Assembly: GCA_964617375.1 (NCBI GenBank)
Contig: CAZTXQ010000004.1
Coordinates: 34,860 to 98,859 of the forward strand
From: Firm-13 sp964617375
GTDB lineage: Bacteria > Bacillota > Clostridia > Saccharofermentanales > Saccharofermentanaceae
Direction of reading: 5' to 3'
DNA: 64,000 bases
Part shown: positions 1 to 9,013 of the stretch, piece by piece
Layout of the letters: every line of letters starts with the position of its first letter
Numbering within the stretch: position 1 is the stretch's first letter
Notes under the pieces: model-generated
The model's database searches: none
The model's input: the letters and a program-made list of their open reading frames with translations, nothing else
Told to the model about the DNA's origin: nothing
Translations under genes and position numbers: made by a program

Positions 1-1
1 T

Positions 2-838
2 TCGAAATCGGAACGGGAATTAATGCCCGCCGAAGAATATATTCGGATCGCCGGGGCAGCTGTACGTCTCGGTATACGAAAAATCCGGATCACAGGCGGA
101 GAACCGCTGGTGCGAAGTGATCTCCTTACCATATGCCGCGGGATCTCCGCTATCCCGGAACTTCGGGAATTGTGTCTTACGACAAACGGTATGCTGCTGC
201 CCGAAATGGCACAGGATTTGAAGGCCGCCGGCGTATCCCGGCTTAATATCAGCATTAACTCAATGAACCCCGCCAATTATGCCAAGATCACCTCCTCCGA
301 CACGCTCGAACGTGTCACGGCCGGCATCCGTGCAGCGGAAGAAGCCGGGTTCACCGGTACAAAGATTAATGTGGTCCTGATCAAGGACATGAACGACGGA
401 GAAATTCCCGCCTTTGTCGAGCTGACGAAGGAAAAGCCGATCACCGTTCGCTTTATTGAACTGATGCCGATGGGTCTCCTGAAAGACTGGGCCGTGAGAC
501 ATTATATCTCCGCGGATAAAGTTCTCGAAGCCTGTCCGGAACTCGTTCCGGAAGAGGGCGCCGGTGTAGCCCGGCTGTACCGTATCCCCGGATATATGGG
601 CAGGGTCGGGCTTATACGTCCCTTGAGCCGGAATTTCTGCAGCAAATGCAGCCGTATCCGTCTTACGGCCGACGGCATGCTGAAGCCTTGCCTTCATTCG
701 GACCGTGAGATTTCTGTGCGCGGCCTTTCGGACGGCGAACTGTCCCGCGCGATCCAAGAAGCTATACTCGTAAAACCCCCGCACAGCCGTATGGACGGGA
801 CTTTTTGCGGACGCACGATGAATGAGATCGGAGGATAA
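2..838 (+). CDS. moaA: GTP 3',8-cyclase MoaA (5' end outside window)
   Basis: Radical SAM enzyme that converts GTP to 3',8-cyclo-7,8-dihydro-GTP, the first step of molybdopterin synthesis. The frame is open to the left edge, so the N-terminal CxxxCxxC cluster is outside the window; the internal ATG at 23 is not the true start because homology continues before it. Visible family marks are the SAM-binding ITGGEPLVR, the TTNG strand, and the C-terminal second 4Fe-4S site, CSKC followed 13 residues later by Cys in KPCLH. The protein ends in the family's Gly-Gly tail. It is the first visible gene of a five-gene Moco operon; moaC starts 2 bases after its stop. Very secure assignment. Confidence 0.95.
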   Translation, partial: SKSERELMPAEEYIRIAGAAVRLGIRKIRITGGEPLVRSDLLTICRGISAIPELRELCLTTNGMLLPEMAQDLKAAGVSRLNISINSMNPANYAKITSSDTLERVTAGIRAAEEAGFTGTKINVVLIKDMNDGEIPAFVELTKEKPITVRFIELMPMGLLKDWAVRHYISADKVLEACPELVPEEGAGVARLYRIPGYMGRVGLIRPLSRNFCSKCSRIRLTADGMLKPCLHSDREISVRGLSDGELSRAIQEAILVKPPHSRMDGTFCGRTMNEIGG

Positions 839-840
839 CG

Positions 841-1320
841 ATGGAACTTACTCATTTTAACGAATTCGGCCACGCGAAAATGGTCGACGTCACCGGTAAG
901 GAACCGACATTCCGGACGGCAGTCGCCGCGGGGTTTGTCGCGATGACACCCGAAACCTTAGCCCTCATTACCGGGGGGCATGTCAGGAAAGGCGACGTCT
1001 TGAGTGTTGCTCAAGTCGCCGGAATCATGGCCGCCAAAAAGACTTCCGAGCTTATCCCGATGTGTCATCCGGTCGCCGTCACGGGAGCCGATATCGTTTT
1101 CCGGACATCCGATGAACCCTGCGGCATAGAGATCGAAGCGACAGTCAGCTGCAAGGGCGAAACCGGTGTGGAAATGGAAGCTCTGACCGCCGTTTCCGTC
1201 GCTGCCCTCACGATCTATGACATGTGCAAGGCCGTCGAACGCGGAATTCATATCGGTGATATACGCCTTCTCTCCAAATCCGGCGGGAAAAGCGGCGACT
1301 ACCGTGCGGAGGGAATGTAA
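841..1320 (+). CDS. moaC: Cyclic pyranopterin monophosphate synthase MoaC
   Basis: Converts the MoaA product to cyclic pyranopterin monophosphate, completing the first stage of Moco synthesis. At 159 residues it is of normal length. Conserved blocks are visible: the substrate-pocket SELIPMCHP around residue 65, GVEMEALTAVSVAALT near residue 115 and the C-terminal LLSKSGGKSG. It begins 2 bases after moaA and its stop is directly followed by the next ATG, so translation is probably coupled along moaA-moaC-MOSC. Confidence 0.96.
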   Translation: MELTHFNEFGHAKMVDVTGKEPTFRTAVAAGFVAMTPETLALITGGHVRKGDVLSVAQVAGIMAAKKTSELIPMCHPVAVTGADIVFRTSDEPCGIEIEATVSCKGETGVEMEALTAVSVAALTIYDMCKAVERGIHIGDIRLLSKSGGKSGDYRAEGM

Positions 1321-1770
1321 ATGCCGGAAGTAATCAGCGTCAATATCAGCGAAAAAAGAGGCACACAAAAACACGAAGTCCCGGAAATCCGGCTGGTCGC
1401 AAATTACGGTATCTCCGGCGATGCGCATGCCGGAGACTGGCACCGGCAAGTAAGTCTTCTTGCGGATGAAAGCATCGATCAGATGCGAAAAGATCATGTA
1501 TCCGGTCTCGTATCCGGAGCATTCGCCGAAAACATGATTACCCGCGGCATAGACGTAAAGAATCTCCCCCTCAAGACCAGACTTCGCATAGGAGCGGCCT
1601 TGCTTGAAATCACGCAGATCGGCAAGGAATGTCATAACGACTGCGAAATACGCCGTGCTGCGGGCCGCTGTGTCATGCCGACCGACGGTGTTTTCGCGAG
1701 GGTTTTGGAAGGCGGTCTCGTCAAACCCGGAGACAGTATCACAATCGAACAGGAAACAGCCGGAGGATAG
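1321..1770 (+). CDS. MOSC domain protein
   Basis: Small (149 residues) stand-alone MOSC domain protein. The MOSC fold is found at the C-terminus of Moco sulfurases and in Moco-binding proteins. Visible are the early GISGDAHAGDWHRQVSLL block, an AFAENMITRG block and a conserved Cys in GKECHNDC near residue 102, which in the family is the proposed sulfur or cofactor ligand. It starts immediately after the moaC stop. By position it probably handles the finished cofactor or its sulfido ligand, which a xanthine-dehydrogenase-type enzyme such as the one at 50.7-53.3 kb needs. The exact substrate cannot be read from sequence. Confidence 0.88.
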   Translation: MPEVISVNISEKRGTQKHEVPEIRLVANYGISGDAHAGDWHRQVSLLADESIDQMRKDHVSGLVSGAFAENMITRGIDVKNLPLKTRLRIGAALLEITQIGKECHNDCEIRRAAGRCVMPTDGVFARVLEGGLVKPGDSITIEQETAGG

Positions 1771-1774
1771 CAGT

Positions 1775-2794
1775 ATGAAAATGATTGATGTAAGAGACGC
1801 GGTCGGACAGGTGATCTGTCACGATATGACGCGCATCACAGAAAGAATAGAAAGAGACGTCCCGTTCCGCAAAGGGCACATCATACGGGAAGAAGATATA
1901 CCGGTACTTCTCGCAATGGGGAAAGAACACATCTACGTGTGGGAGCTGCACGAAGGATTTCTTCACGAAAACGATGCCGCCATGCTTCTTTACAAAATCA
2001 CGGCCAATAGCGGCATGTCGGCATCTGAAGTCAAGGAAGGAAAAATCGAGCTCTTTGCTGAGCATGACGGCCTCTTCCTGTCGGATACCGGGCGTCTTCG
2101 GGACATCAATTCGATCGATGACATCTGTATTGCCGCACGGCACAATCATTCGGCAGTCAGGAAGGGCGACAAACTCGCCGGAATGCGGGTAATCCCGCTC
2201 GTAGTCAACGAATCGCACCTGACCCTGGCCGAGACAATCGCGGGCGGCGAACCGCTTTTTCAGCTCCTCCCCTATCGCCTTCATAAAGCAGGCGTCATTA
2301 CGACGGGAAGCGAAGTGTTGTCCGGGCGCATCACCGATTCCTTTACGCCCGTACTCGTAAAGAAACTCAACGAATACGGTATCGAAATGTCGGAGCATAT
2401 CACGGTCGGCGACAAGATGGAGGATATCCTCGCAGCCATCGAAAAAATGCGCGCTTCGGACGTACAAATGATTCTTCTGACCGGCGGAATGAGCGTTGAT
2501 CCCGACGATATGACGCCGGGCGCGATCAGGAAGAGCGGCGCTCGGATCGTCACCTACGGCGCACCGGTTTTTCCGGGCGCGATGCTTCTCGTTGGATACT
2601 ACCCCGAAGGAACTCCCGTCCTGGGTCTTCCCGGCTGCGTAATGTATGCCAAAGCCACGGTTTTTGATCTGATTTTACCCAGAGTCGCCGCCGGTGAAGC
2701 CGTTTCAAAATCCGACATCGTCTCACTTGGAGACGGCGGACTCTGTCTCGGCTGCGATCCGTGTCATTATCCGATATGCCCTTTCGGCCGCTAA
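1775..2794 (+). CDS. MoeA-like molybdopterin-binding protein
   Basis: Molybdopterin-binding protein of the MoeA/CinA superfamily (339 residues) expected to act in molybdate insertion. The start at 1775 is chosen over upstream in-frame codons because GGAGG (1762-1766) lies at proper spacing and homology begins with MKMIDVRDAVG. The MoCF fold covers about residues 165-315, with TGSEVLSGRI, LLTGGMSVDPDD and GLPGCVMY. It is shorter than classical MoeA and ends in a Cys-rich tail (CLGCDPCHYPICPFGR), typical of clostridial molybdopterin-binding proteins often found beside xanthine dehydrogenase genes. The gene starts 4 bases after the MOSC gene. Confidence 0.9.
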   Translation: MKMIDVRDAVGQVICHDMTRITERIERDVPFRKGHIIREEDIPVLLAMGKEHIYVWELHEGFLHENDAAMLLYKITANSGMSASEVKEGKIELFAEHDGLFLSDTGRLRDINSIDDICIAARHNHSAVRKGDKLAGMRVIPLVVNESHLTLAETIAGGEPLFQLLPYRLHKAGVITTGSEVLSGRITDSFTPVLVKKLNEYGIEMSEHITVGDKMEDILAAIEKMRASDVQMILLTGGMSVDPDDMTPGAIRKSGARIVTYGAPVFPGAMLLVGYYPEGTPVLGLPGCVMYAKATVFDLILPRVAAGEAVSKSDIVSLGDGGLCLGCDPCHYPICPFGR

Positions 2795-2871
2795 GGCCGC
2801 AAATAGCAAGACGACAGAATCCGAATGTGAATCCGCCCGCGTGAAAACGCCCTTTGAAAGGAGCTCCCGAT

Positions 2872-3369
2872 ATGTTTACAGCAGCTGTCATCACCGTAAG
2901 CGACCGAAGTTTTCGCGGGGAAAGAACCGACGGTTCCGGCCCGCAAGTCGCTTCAATCTTAAGGAATGCGGGATTTGATGTAACAATCACCGATACGGTC
3001 CCCGACGAGATAGCGCTTATCTCTGCGGCGATTATCCATGCGGCCGACGATCTCGACACAGCGCTGATCGTAACGACGGGAGGCACGGGTCTGGCCCCTC
3101 GGGATGTCACGCCCGAGGCGACTCTGGCTGTCTGCGAACGACTTGTACCGGGAATTCCGGAGGTCATGCGCATGAGAGGACTTGCCCACACCGAACGCGC
3201 AATGCTGTCGCGCGGAGTTGCCGGAATCCGGAAATGTTCCCTGGTTATCAATTTGCCCGGAAGTCCCAAAGCTGCGTCCGAGAACCTGGAAGCAGTCGCG
3301 GATGCTCTTGAACACGCGCTCCTGATGCTGCGCAAAGAACCCTCGGATTGTGCGTCTCTTGCTCCGTAA
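2872..3369 (+). CDS. mogA: MogA/MoaB family molybdopterin adenylyltransferase
   Basis: Adenylates molybdopterin before metal insertion. At 165 residues it has the typical single-domain length. The family signature is complete: TVSDRSFRGERTDGSGP at the N-terminus, TTGGTGLAPRDVTPEAT mid-protein, and the C-terminal NLPGSPKAASENL. The ATG at 2872 is preferred over 2854 because GAAAGGAG (2856-2863) sits directly in front of it. It is the last gene of the Moco operon, 77 bases after the MoeA-like gene. MogA and MoaB cannot be separated from sequence alone, hence a family-level call. Confidence 0.93.
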   Translation: MFTAAVITVSDRSFRGERTDGSGPQVASILRNAGFDVTITDTVPDEIALISAAIIHAADDLDTALIVTTGGTGLAPRDVTPEATLAVCERLVPGIPEVMRMRGLAHTERAMLSRGVAGIRKCSLVINLPGSPKAASENLEAVADALEHALLMLRKEPSDCASLAP

Positions 3370-3424
3370 TAACGGATACCGGGAAATTTCTCGTCACTTC
3401 GGGGTCCCGTGATAGTCGATTTTC

Positions 3425-3433
3425 TGGTATAAT
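3425..3433 (+). promoter_or_regulatory. Extended -10 promoter of carD
   Basis: TGGTATAAT is a perfect extended -10 (TG plus one base plus TATAAT). The expected -35 region is poor, which extended -10 promoters tolerate. Transcription would begin near 3440, giving a leader of about 95 bases before the CarD start. Confidence 0.6.
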
Positions 3434-3470
3434 AGTAATACACCTTGCGCTAATTCAAAGCAGTTGCGAC

Positions 3471-3490
3471 TTGAGGCATGCGCCTCAAGC
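3471..3490 (+). promoter_or_regulatory. Stem-loop in carD leader
   Basis: Perfect inverted repeat, arms CTTGAGGC and GCCTCAAG with a 4-base loop, in the transcribed leader about 45 bases before the CarD start. There is no T-run after it, so it is not an intrinsic terminator. It could stabilise the mRNA or be an operator; role unknown. Confidence 0.45.
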
Positions 3491-3535
3491 ATCAATGTGC
3501 CCGTGTTCTTTGCTCAAAGAGAGAGGATTCTTTTC

Positions 3536-4057
3536 ATGTCATCTTCCGTATTTCACATCAATGATTATATGATCTATGGCGGCAGCGGGGTCTGCGTTGT
3601 AGAGGATATTTGTGTCCCCGAGATCAAGGGACTCGACCCCACCAAAGAATACTATATTTTAAGGCCGATTTACGATAACGGCGGAACAATCTTTTCCCCG
3701 GTCGACAACACCAGAAATGTCATGAGACGCCTGATCACCAAGGACGAAGTTACGAATCTTTGGGAGAAGCTTGCCGCGACTTCCATCCTTTGGAACGCCA
3801 CCGAGAAGATTCAGGAGAATGATTTTCTTAACGTCATCCGCACATACGACCCATTTGACTGGGCCTGTATTATTAAGACGCTTCATGAGCGTGTCGAGAC
3901 CAGGACCCGTCAGAAGAAGTCCATCGGCGAGACCGATAAGCGCTTCCTTCGCATGACCGAGGACCTCCTGTACGGAGAGCTCGCCATCGCACTCGACATT
4001 CCCAAGGATCAGGTCGGAACCTATTTTTCGGAGAGGCTGCGCGAAGGTACGGTATAA
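3536..4057 (+). CDS. CarD family transcriptional regulator
   Basis: CarD/CdnL-type protein, 173 residues, predicted to bind the RNA polymerase beta subunit through its N-terminal RID domain and to stabilise promoter open complexes. The N-terminal half has the family pattern: a Phe-x-x-x-Asp-x-x-x-Tyr-Gly-Gly-x-Gly-Val opening, then EYYILRPIYDNGGTIFSPVDN. The C-terminal half is helical and basic, as expected for the DNA-contacting domain. The start at 3536 is chosen over an upstream in-frame ATG because AGAGAGAGG lies 10 bases before it and the domain begins there. Own promoter at 3425. Confidence 0.9.
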   Translation: MSSSVFHINDYMIYGGSGVCVVEDICVPEIKGLDPTKEYYILRPIYDNGGTIFSPVDNTRNVMRRLITKDEVTNLWEKLAATSILWNATEKIQENDFLNVIRTYDPFDWACIIKTLHERVETRTRQKKSIGETDKRFLRMTEDLLYGELAIALDIPKDQVGTYFSERLREGTV

Positions 4058-4699
4058 AGATTGAACTTGATGCTGAACGGCCTGAGAATTTCCGGGTCGA
4101 ATGGGACGGTCAGTATGACATTTTTTCTTATCTGGAATTTGCCTGTTCGGTACCGTCACCGATGTTTCTCGTCACTACGCGAAAAGAAAACGGACTCCCT
4201 AATGCCGCGATGCAGGCATGGAGCTGCTTCGGCGGCGATTCCGGCGGTTACTTCGCGGTGATGCAGGGCGTCATGCAGCGTACGCACACATATACGAATA
4301 TTCTGCGCGAAAAGGAATTCTGCATCAACTTTCTCGCGCCGCAATACTACGATAATTGCAGGGAAACCGTTTTTAAGAACGACAACCAAGCCGACGAAAT
4401 TGCAATTGGCGGCATGACCGCCGAACCTTCATCGGCAATTGGCGCACCGCGCATCCGCGAAGCATTCCTTACCATGGAATGTACGCTCGAATCCCATACC
4501 GACCTCTCCGGAGCCGGCATCAATTCGATGATTGTCGGTCGCGTCCGTCATGTCTCGGTCGACAGCAATCACGGCAGTATCGCGAACATCTGCAGCCCGA
4601 ACGCCTTCATGTACAACGTTCACTCCCCCAAAGGATGCGCAAACCGGACTCGGAGAGACATCGGCCGTCGCCGCACTTTCCTTTTTACGGGAAGGGTAA
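4054..4699 (+). pseudogene. Flavin reductase-like domain gene, frameshifted and without start codon
   Basis: Remnant of a flavin reductase-like (FMN-binding split barrel) protein. In one frame it reads from about 4057 (KIELDAERPENF...) through CFGGDSGGYFAVM and ends near MYNVHSPKG. Removing one G from the GG at 4633-4634 restores the expected tail, DAQTGLGETSAVAALSFLRE, to a stop at 4697-4699. At the 5' end no ATG, GTG or TTG exists in frame back to a stop at 3937; the codon where a start is expected, directly at the carD stop, reads ATA (4054). Two independent defects argue for decay, although a single-base sequencing error could account for the frameshift. Confidence 0.75.
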
Positions 4700-4719
4700 A
4701 CCGCTTTTCCGTTCAGGCT

Positions 4720-5160
4720 TTACGTGCGTTCCTCAATCATGGTTTCCGCCAGAATCACGGCATCCGAAACCATTTTGGGACAAACGGATGAAAACAATCC
4801 CTTGCTTTTCAGAATTTCCAAATCTTCCGGCACCGAGAGATTATATCCAAGAAGCTCGCGGCATAGAATCGAGCCGTTCTTCCCGATAAACCGGCGCTCA
4901 AACTCGAGTGCCAGCGCATTGGACCTTGCTTTCGCGTCCGGGTCGTCCGGAGCATCATAACCGCAGTACAGACCGATCGCCATAAGTGCGCCCGTTACCG
5001 CTCCGCGCACCTCGCCGCATCTCATTCCGCCGCCGAAGCATGACGCGATACGAAACGCCTGATTCCGGTCGAGACCGGTATCCTCTGTCAGCGCAGCGAA
5101 TGCGGACTGTGCACAGTTCATCCCGCTGTTGAACATTTGGACGGCTTCATTTTCGCGCAT
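4720..5160 (-). CDS. C_GCAxxG_C_C family redox protein
   Basis: 146-residue protein of the C_GCAxxG_C_C family, putative redox-active proteins of anaerobes with several conserved cysteines. Visible are the N-terminal NCAQSAF helix, the central block CFGGGMRCGEVRGAVTGALMAIG, and later single cysteines in SILCRELLG and SSVCPKM. The canonical GCG before AVTGA reads EVRG here. A GAGGT ribosome binding site precedes the ATG. It converges with the decayed flavin reductase gene. Partner and reaction are not known for the family. Confidence 0.85.
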   Translation of the reverse strand: MRENEAVQMFNSGMNCAQSAFAALTEDTGLDRNQAFRIASCFGGGMRCGEVRGAVTGALMAIGLYCGYDAPDDPDAKARSNALALEFERRFIGKNGSILCRELLGYNLSVPEDLEILKSKGLFSSVCPKMVSDAVILAETMIEERT

Positions 5161-5209
5161 ATAAATTACCTCGCTTGTTATTTTTTATTATTCTACATGA
5201 TTTTGAATC

Positions 5210-5593
5210 TCACGGCGTATCCGGCCGGTTCTTCTCCCTGTATTTTTCGATCTGATCCCGGTCTTCGATTTCCAGTTCTTTTGTGCCGCCCATAGACTCC
5301 AGGTGGTGGCGGAATTCATGCTTTAAGGTGTGTACAATCCGTTCCCGGAGAAGATTCTCATCGAGATTCCCGTACGTTCGTATAAAACTGCCGTAGTATA
5401 TGGCGATATTCCGTCCCATAACAGAATCATAGTGATACTCACCAAGAATATAGAGATCGCCATGTACGGCCTCAGGATGTATTTTCCATTCCGGAAGCAG
5501 CCGGATACCGCCATTTAAATCGTCAAAAAAGTCGGGCGGCATTTCGTCTGCCGCCTCGCTTAAGATTCTATTAAACTCGGCGAGGGAAATCAT
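5210..5593 (-). CDS. Small zincin-like metallopeptidase family protein
   Basis: 127-residue member of the minimal zincin (MMP-like) family common in Firmicutes and Actinobacteria. The signature LKHEFRHHLE near residue 95 is an HExxH zinc-binding helix. The family also has a preceding strand with LGEY and YYGSFIR as here. The gene begins inside the last 23 bases of the upstream HD-GYP gene, so its translation is probably coupled to it. Substrate unknown; many family members have no shown protease activity. Confidence 0.8.
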   Translation of the reverse strand: MISLAEFNRILSEAADEMPPDFFDDLNGGIRLLPEWKIHPEAVHGDLYILGEYHYDSVMGRNIAIYYGSFIRTYGNLDENLLRERIVHTLKHEFRHHLESMGGTKELEIEDRDQIEKYREKNRPDTP

Positions 5594-7139
5594 ACGACTC
5601 GGAGCTCTCTTTCGTAAAATCGATCGGGGGTACGGTATTATCCAGACTCTCCATCTCTTTCATGATCGTATCCATCTGATCGACGACCACCCGTATAAAT
5701 ATCTCGACCACTTCCTGGTCAAACTGAACTCCGGCACCGCGAATTAACTGCTCACGGGCATGGGATATGTCCAGCTTCGAACGGTATCGGCGATTGGATG
5801 TCATTGCGTCAAACGCGTCCGAAACGGACAGGATTTTCGCGAGAAACGGAATCTGGTCTCCCTTGATGCCTTCGGGATATCCGGTGCCGTTCACCCATTC
5901 ATGATGATAAAGGACAAGCGGAACCACCCCCGTGAACATAGAGAGCGCCGACAGTATATGGGCGCCTTTCAGGGGATGCTTTTTGATGATATCGTACTCA
6001 TCCGAAGTAAGCTTCACACTCTTCTTCAGTATATCGTCGGCCGTTCCGATTTTTCCGATATCGTGGAAGATACCGGCCGTTCTCAGCAATTCCAGTTCAT
6101 CCTCGGTCAAGCCAATGGCCTCTCCGACCTTTTGCGAAAAGAAAGCGACCCGGTCTGAGTGTCCGCAGGTATATTCGTCCTTCGCGTCAACCGTCAGGCG
6201 CAGCGCCTCGATGGTATCGACGTACGTCTTCTTCAGATCCGAATAGGTTCTTAACAGCTCCTCGTTCTTCGTGTTTACCAGCGAATGCAGGAAGGCGTTG
6301 TTCAGAGCGGAAGCCGCCTGATTCGCATAGATCTCCAGAAGCTTAAGCTCGGATTCGAACTCCGTGCTCTCGATATAAATCACACCCAGAGTCTGCTTGT
6401 ATTCATTGATCAGCGGGAAAATAACGCCTGTTTCCAGCTTCTCGATTTTCCGGTTCGTACGGGCATATCCGATCTTCTCCATCAGTTCCGGATCGAGAAG
6501 CGGTACAAAGTCCTCGATGCTTGTGTTGTAAATGCCGATGCCCTTGAAAATACTCTTGTGATTGTTGTCGAGGCTTTCCGTACCGTCAACAAGAATGAAT
6601 GCGTTTTTGCTGTTTACAAATCGCATGACCTCGATCAGTATGCCTTCGAGAATACTGCCGATTGGCTGAAGCTGATAGATCTTCGGTACTGCTTCAAGAA
6701 TCTTGTTAAGACCGTCCTGAAAGCGCTTAATCGTACGGACCTGCATAATGGATTTAATGGCTGACTCGACAAGAAGAATAAGCTGATCAAATTTGTCGCT
6801 CTTCTCACAGTATCCCTGGATTTCAAGTGCCCGGATTGTTTCAAGAGGCGGAGCCATATCTTTATATCCTGTGAGAAGCAGGATATAGAGTTCCTGATTG
6901 AATTCCCGGATTTTGGCGACCACTTTATCACCGTTGATCGGTTCCATCATGAAATCCAGGATAAGAAGATCGTAATGCTCCGCACGAATCAACTCGATGG
7001 CATCGAGTGGCGAAGTTATTCCCTTAACATAATACCCGCTGCGGCCCAATACGACCGACAATGAATCGATAATCCCTGTCTCGTCATCCAGGACAAGAAT
7101 CTTGTATTGGGACAGTGTCTCCGGTTTCTTCCTTCTCAT
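5571..7139 (-). CDS. Response regulator with HD-GYP c-di-GMP phosphodiesterase output
   Basis: 522-residue response regulator. Residues about 10-130 are a receiver domain with phospho-acceptor Asp in LLILDFMMEP and the Thr/Lys switch in LLTGYKD. Residues about 170-295 look like a GAF-type domain. Residues about 315-500 are an HD-GYP domain: HSDRV, HDIGKIG, KKHPLKGAHIL, HHEWVNGTGYP and DAFDAMTSNRRYR. HD-GYP domains hydrolyse c-di-GMP; the metal ligands are present so activity is expected. The Asp of the canonical DGTGYP is Asn here. It lies 18 bases downstream of a histidine kinase, forming a two-component pair, and has a GGAGG site before the ATG. Confidence 0.93.
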   Translation of the reverse strand: MRRKKPETLSQYKILVLDDETGIIDSLSVVLGRSGYYVKGITSPLDAIELIRAEHYDLLILDFMMEPINGDKVVAKIREFNQELYILLLTGYKDMAPPLETIRALEIQGYCEKSDKFDQLILLVESAIKSIMQVRTIKRFQDGLNKILEAVPKIYQLQPIGSILEGILIEVMRFVNSKNAFILVDGTESLDNNHKSIFKGIGIYNTSIEDFVPLLDPELMEKIGYARTNRKIEKLETGVIFPLINEYKQTLGVIYIESTEFESELKLLEIYANQAASALNNAFLHSLVNTKNEELLRTYSDLKKTYVDTIEALRLTVDAKDEYTCGHSDRVAFFSQKVGEAIGLTEDELELLRTAGIFHDIGKIGTADDILKKSVKLTSDEYDIIKKHPLKGAHILSALSMFTGVVPLVLYHHEWVNGTGYPEGIKGDQIPFLAKILSVSDAFDAMTSNRRYRSKLDISHAREQLIRGAGVQFDQEVVEIFIRVVVDQMDTIMKEMESLDNTVPPIDFTKESSESYDFPRRV

Positions 7140-7157
7140 TGATGTCCTCCCGCAAAT

Positions 7158-8969
7158 TTATGCAAACGGAATTAATATATAAAACGTCGTACCCGAACCT
7201 TCCACCGATTCAAACCACATGTCTCCGCCAAACTTACCTACGATATTCGAATACGACATATAAAGTCCAAGTCCTGTGCCCTGTTTCGCTTTCGTCGTAA
7301 TCATTTCTTTAAACAATTTCTGTTTTACTTCATCCTTCATGCCACATCCGTAATCACGAACCGACAGCAATAACTTACCCTTGTCATTGGTCAGAATCAG
7401 ATCAACAGTCCCCTCCTTGCCTTCATACGCATCGATGGCATTGTTGATCAAATTATTCACAATTTGGACAAGACTGTTCACTTCCCCCTTTATCATAGTC
7501 GATTTTTCCATTTCACAAACTACATTTAGTTTACAACCATATTTTTTTAGTTCGTGATTCATCAAAATATCGATTCTTTTTAAGAGTTCATTGATTTCAA
7601 ACTGATCGGTAGTCGTTGCCGTCAGCTGTACGGCCTGCCCCTTAACCGTAGAGATAATGTCCGACATATAAGCGCAGTACTGATTGATTTTCTCGGTCCA
7701 TCCGCGCATTTCCCGCGTAATTTCATGATAATCCTCTCTGTCAACCTGCGGGTCATCTACGGAGTCATCTATCTCCCTGATCAAATCCATAAGACCTTCG
7801 ACGGCACCGGAGACCGACATAATCGGAGTTTTCAGGTTATGCGCAATTCCTCCGACCATTTGTCCCAGACTTGCCAGATGCTCCCTCTCGATCAGTTGCG
7901 TCTGCGTATGTTTGACTAATTCAAAAGACTTCTTCAGATCGGTTATATCCTTAATAAGTATAATCATTCCGTCATATCTTTTGTCTTTAATGATCGGTGT
8001 TATTTCAATAGAAAAGATAACGTCGATATCCTTATACTGCATCTCTTCTTCGCAGAACGCGGATTTCTTATCCATCCCGGCCTGAATGAACGCTGTTTTT
8101 AATGGTTCAAGCCGGTCCGGCGCATACTTTTCTATCTGTTCGATAAAAGTCCAGATTCCGGTTTTTCGTTTGATGTCGACAAATCCGGAAAAATGGGTGA
8201 TAAACGCCTTATTGTAATCCACAATGCTGTGATCGCTGTTCAGAACGAGATAACTGTCAGAAATGTGGTCGACAATCGTTTGGACCGCAATAGGGAGTAC
8301 ATTCAGAAAGTCGTATTTTATAATGGCAAGGGCAAAGCAGATTGCAGCAACCGTAAAGGAAATGGGTTCAAAGTACATGGAAAAGGTGGCAATCTTCGTC
8401 ACAAAGGCGAGATCCACCGTGAGTGGAACGACGATCCCGATCGCTATCAGAACGGACTGTCTGGAAAAGAAACCCGCATTCTTAATCGAAAAGAAAATCA
8501 GATAGAACAAACCGATCAGTATGAGCGGATATGCATAAAGAGACTGAAGATTGTGAAGCGGCCCGCTTAGCAATTCACTGTTGATCAGCGAATAATTTTT
8601 GAAATACAACCGATGATAGTCGTTGGTCCAGATGGCCGCCATGTTGAGGATCGGGAAAATGAGTGTCAGATAATTCAGTCGATTGATCTTTTCGCCGGCC
8701 GAAAACGATCGACCCAGAAGATATACAAACACGGAGACAAATCCGACCGCCGAGAAATAAACATTGGTAAAAAACATGCCCTCGTAGTGAAACAGAGAAA
8801 CGGCATACGATTCCGTCAGCATACCCGTGCACCAGCTGAAGATGCTTGCGATCAGCGCGATCGAAATGATATGAATCTCTCTTTTCCGGTGCATTCCGAC
8901 AATCATGAAAAGTGTAATTCCGGTTGTCAAAGCCGAAATATGCAGCAGAACAAATGCCAAATCCTCCAT
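7158..8969 (-). CDS. Membrane sensor histidine kinase with PAS domain
   Basis: 603-residue sensor kinase. The N-terminal 220 residues contain about seven hydrophobic helices, as in the 7TM sensor regions of Gram-positive kinases. A PAS-like domain follows (about 230-345), starting DSYLVLNSDHSIVDYN. The kinase core has the H-box LGQMVGGIAHNLKTPIM, N-box NNLINNAIDAY, G1 RDYGCGM and G2 GTGLGLYMSYSNIV. A GGGAGGAGG site precedes the ATG. It starts 44 bases after the NRPS stop on the same strand and is followed by its likely partner response regulator. Signal unknown; the neighbouring NRPS product is an attractive candidate, by inference only. Confidence 0.92.
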   Translation of the reverse strand: MEDLAFVLLHISALTTGITLFMIVGMHRKREIHIISIALIASIFSWCTGMLTESYAVSLFHYEGMFFTNVYFSAVGFVSVFVYLLGRSFSAGEKINRLNYLTLIFPILNMAAIWTNDYHRLYFKNYSLINSELLSGPLHNLQSLYAYPLILIGLFYLIFFSIKNAGFFSRQSVLIAIGIVVPLTVDLAFVTKIATFSMYFEPISFTVAAICFALAIIKYDFLNVLPIAVQTIVDHISDSYLVLNSDHSIVDYNKAFITHFSGFVDIKRKTGIWTFIEQIEKYAPDRLEPLKTAFIQAGMDKKSAFCEEEMQYKDIDVIFSIEITPIIKDKRYDGMIILIKDITDLKKSFELVKHTQTQLIEREHLASLGQMVGGIAHNLKTPIMSVSGAVEGLMDLIREIDDSVDDPQVDREDYHEITREMRGWTEKINQYCAYMSDIISTVKGQAVQLTATTTDQFEINELLKRIDILMNHELKKYGCKLNVVCEMEKSTMIKGEVNSLVQIVNNLINNAIDAYEGKEGTVDLILTNDKGKLLLSVRDYGCGMKDEVKQKLFKEMITTKAKQGTGLGLYMSYSNIVGKFGGDMWFESVEGSGTTFYILIPFA

Positions 8970-9013
8970 TTAAGGGCCTCCTCCCGAGCTGATTGTCCCT
9001 TTGCGGGACCGGT

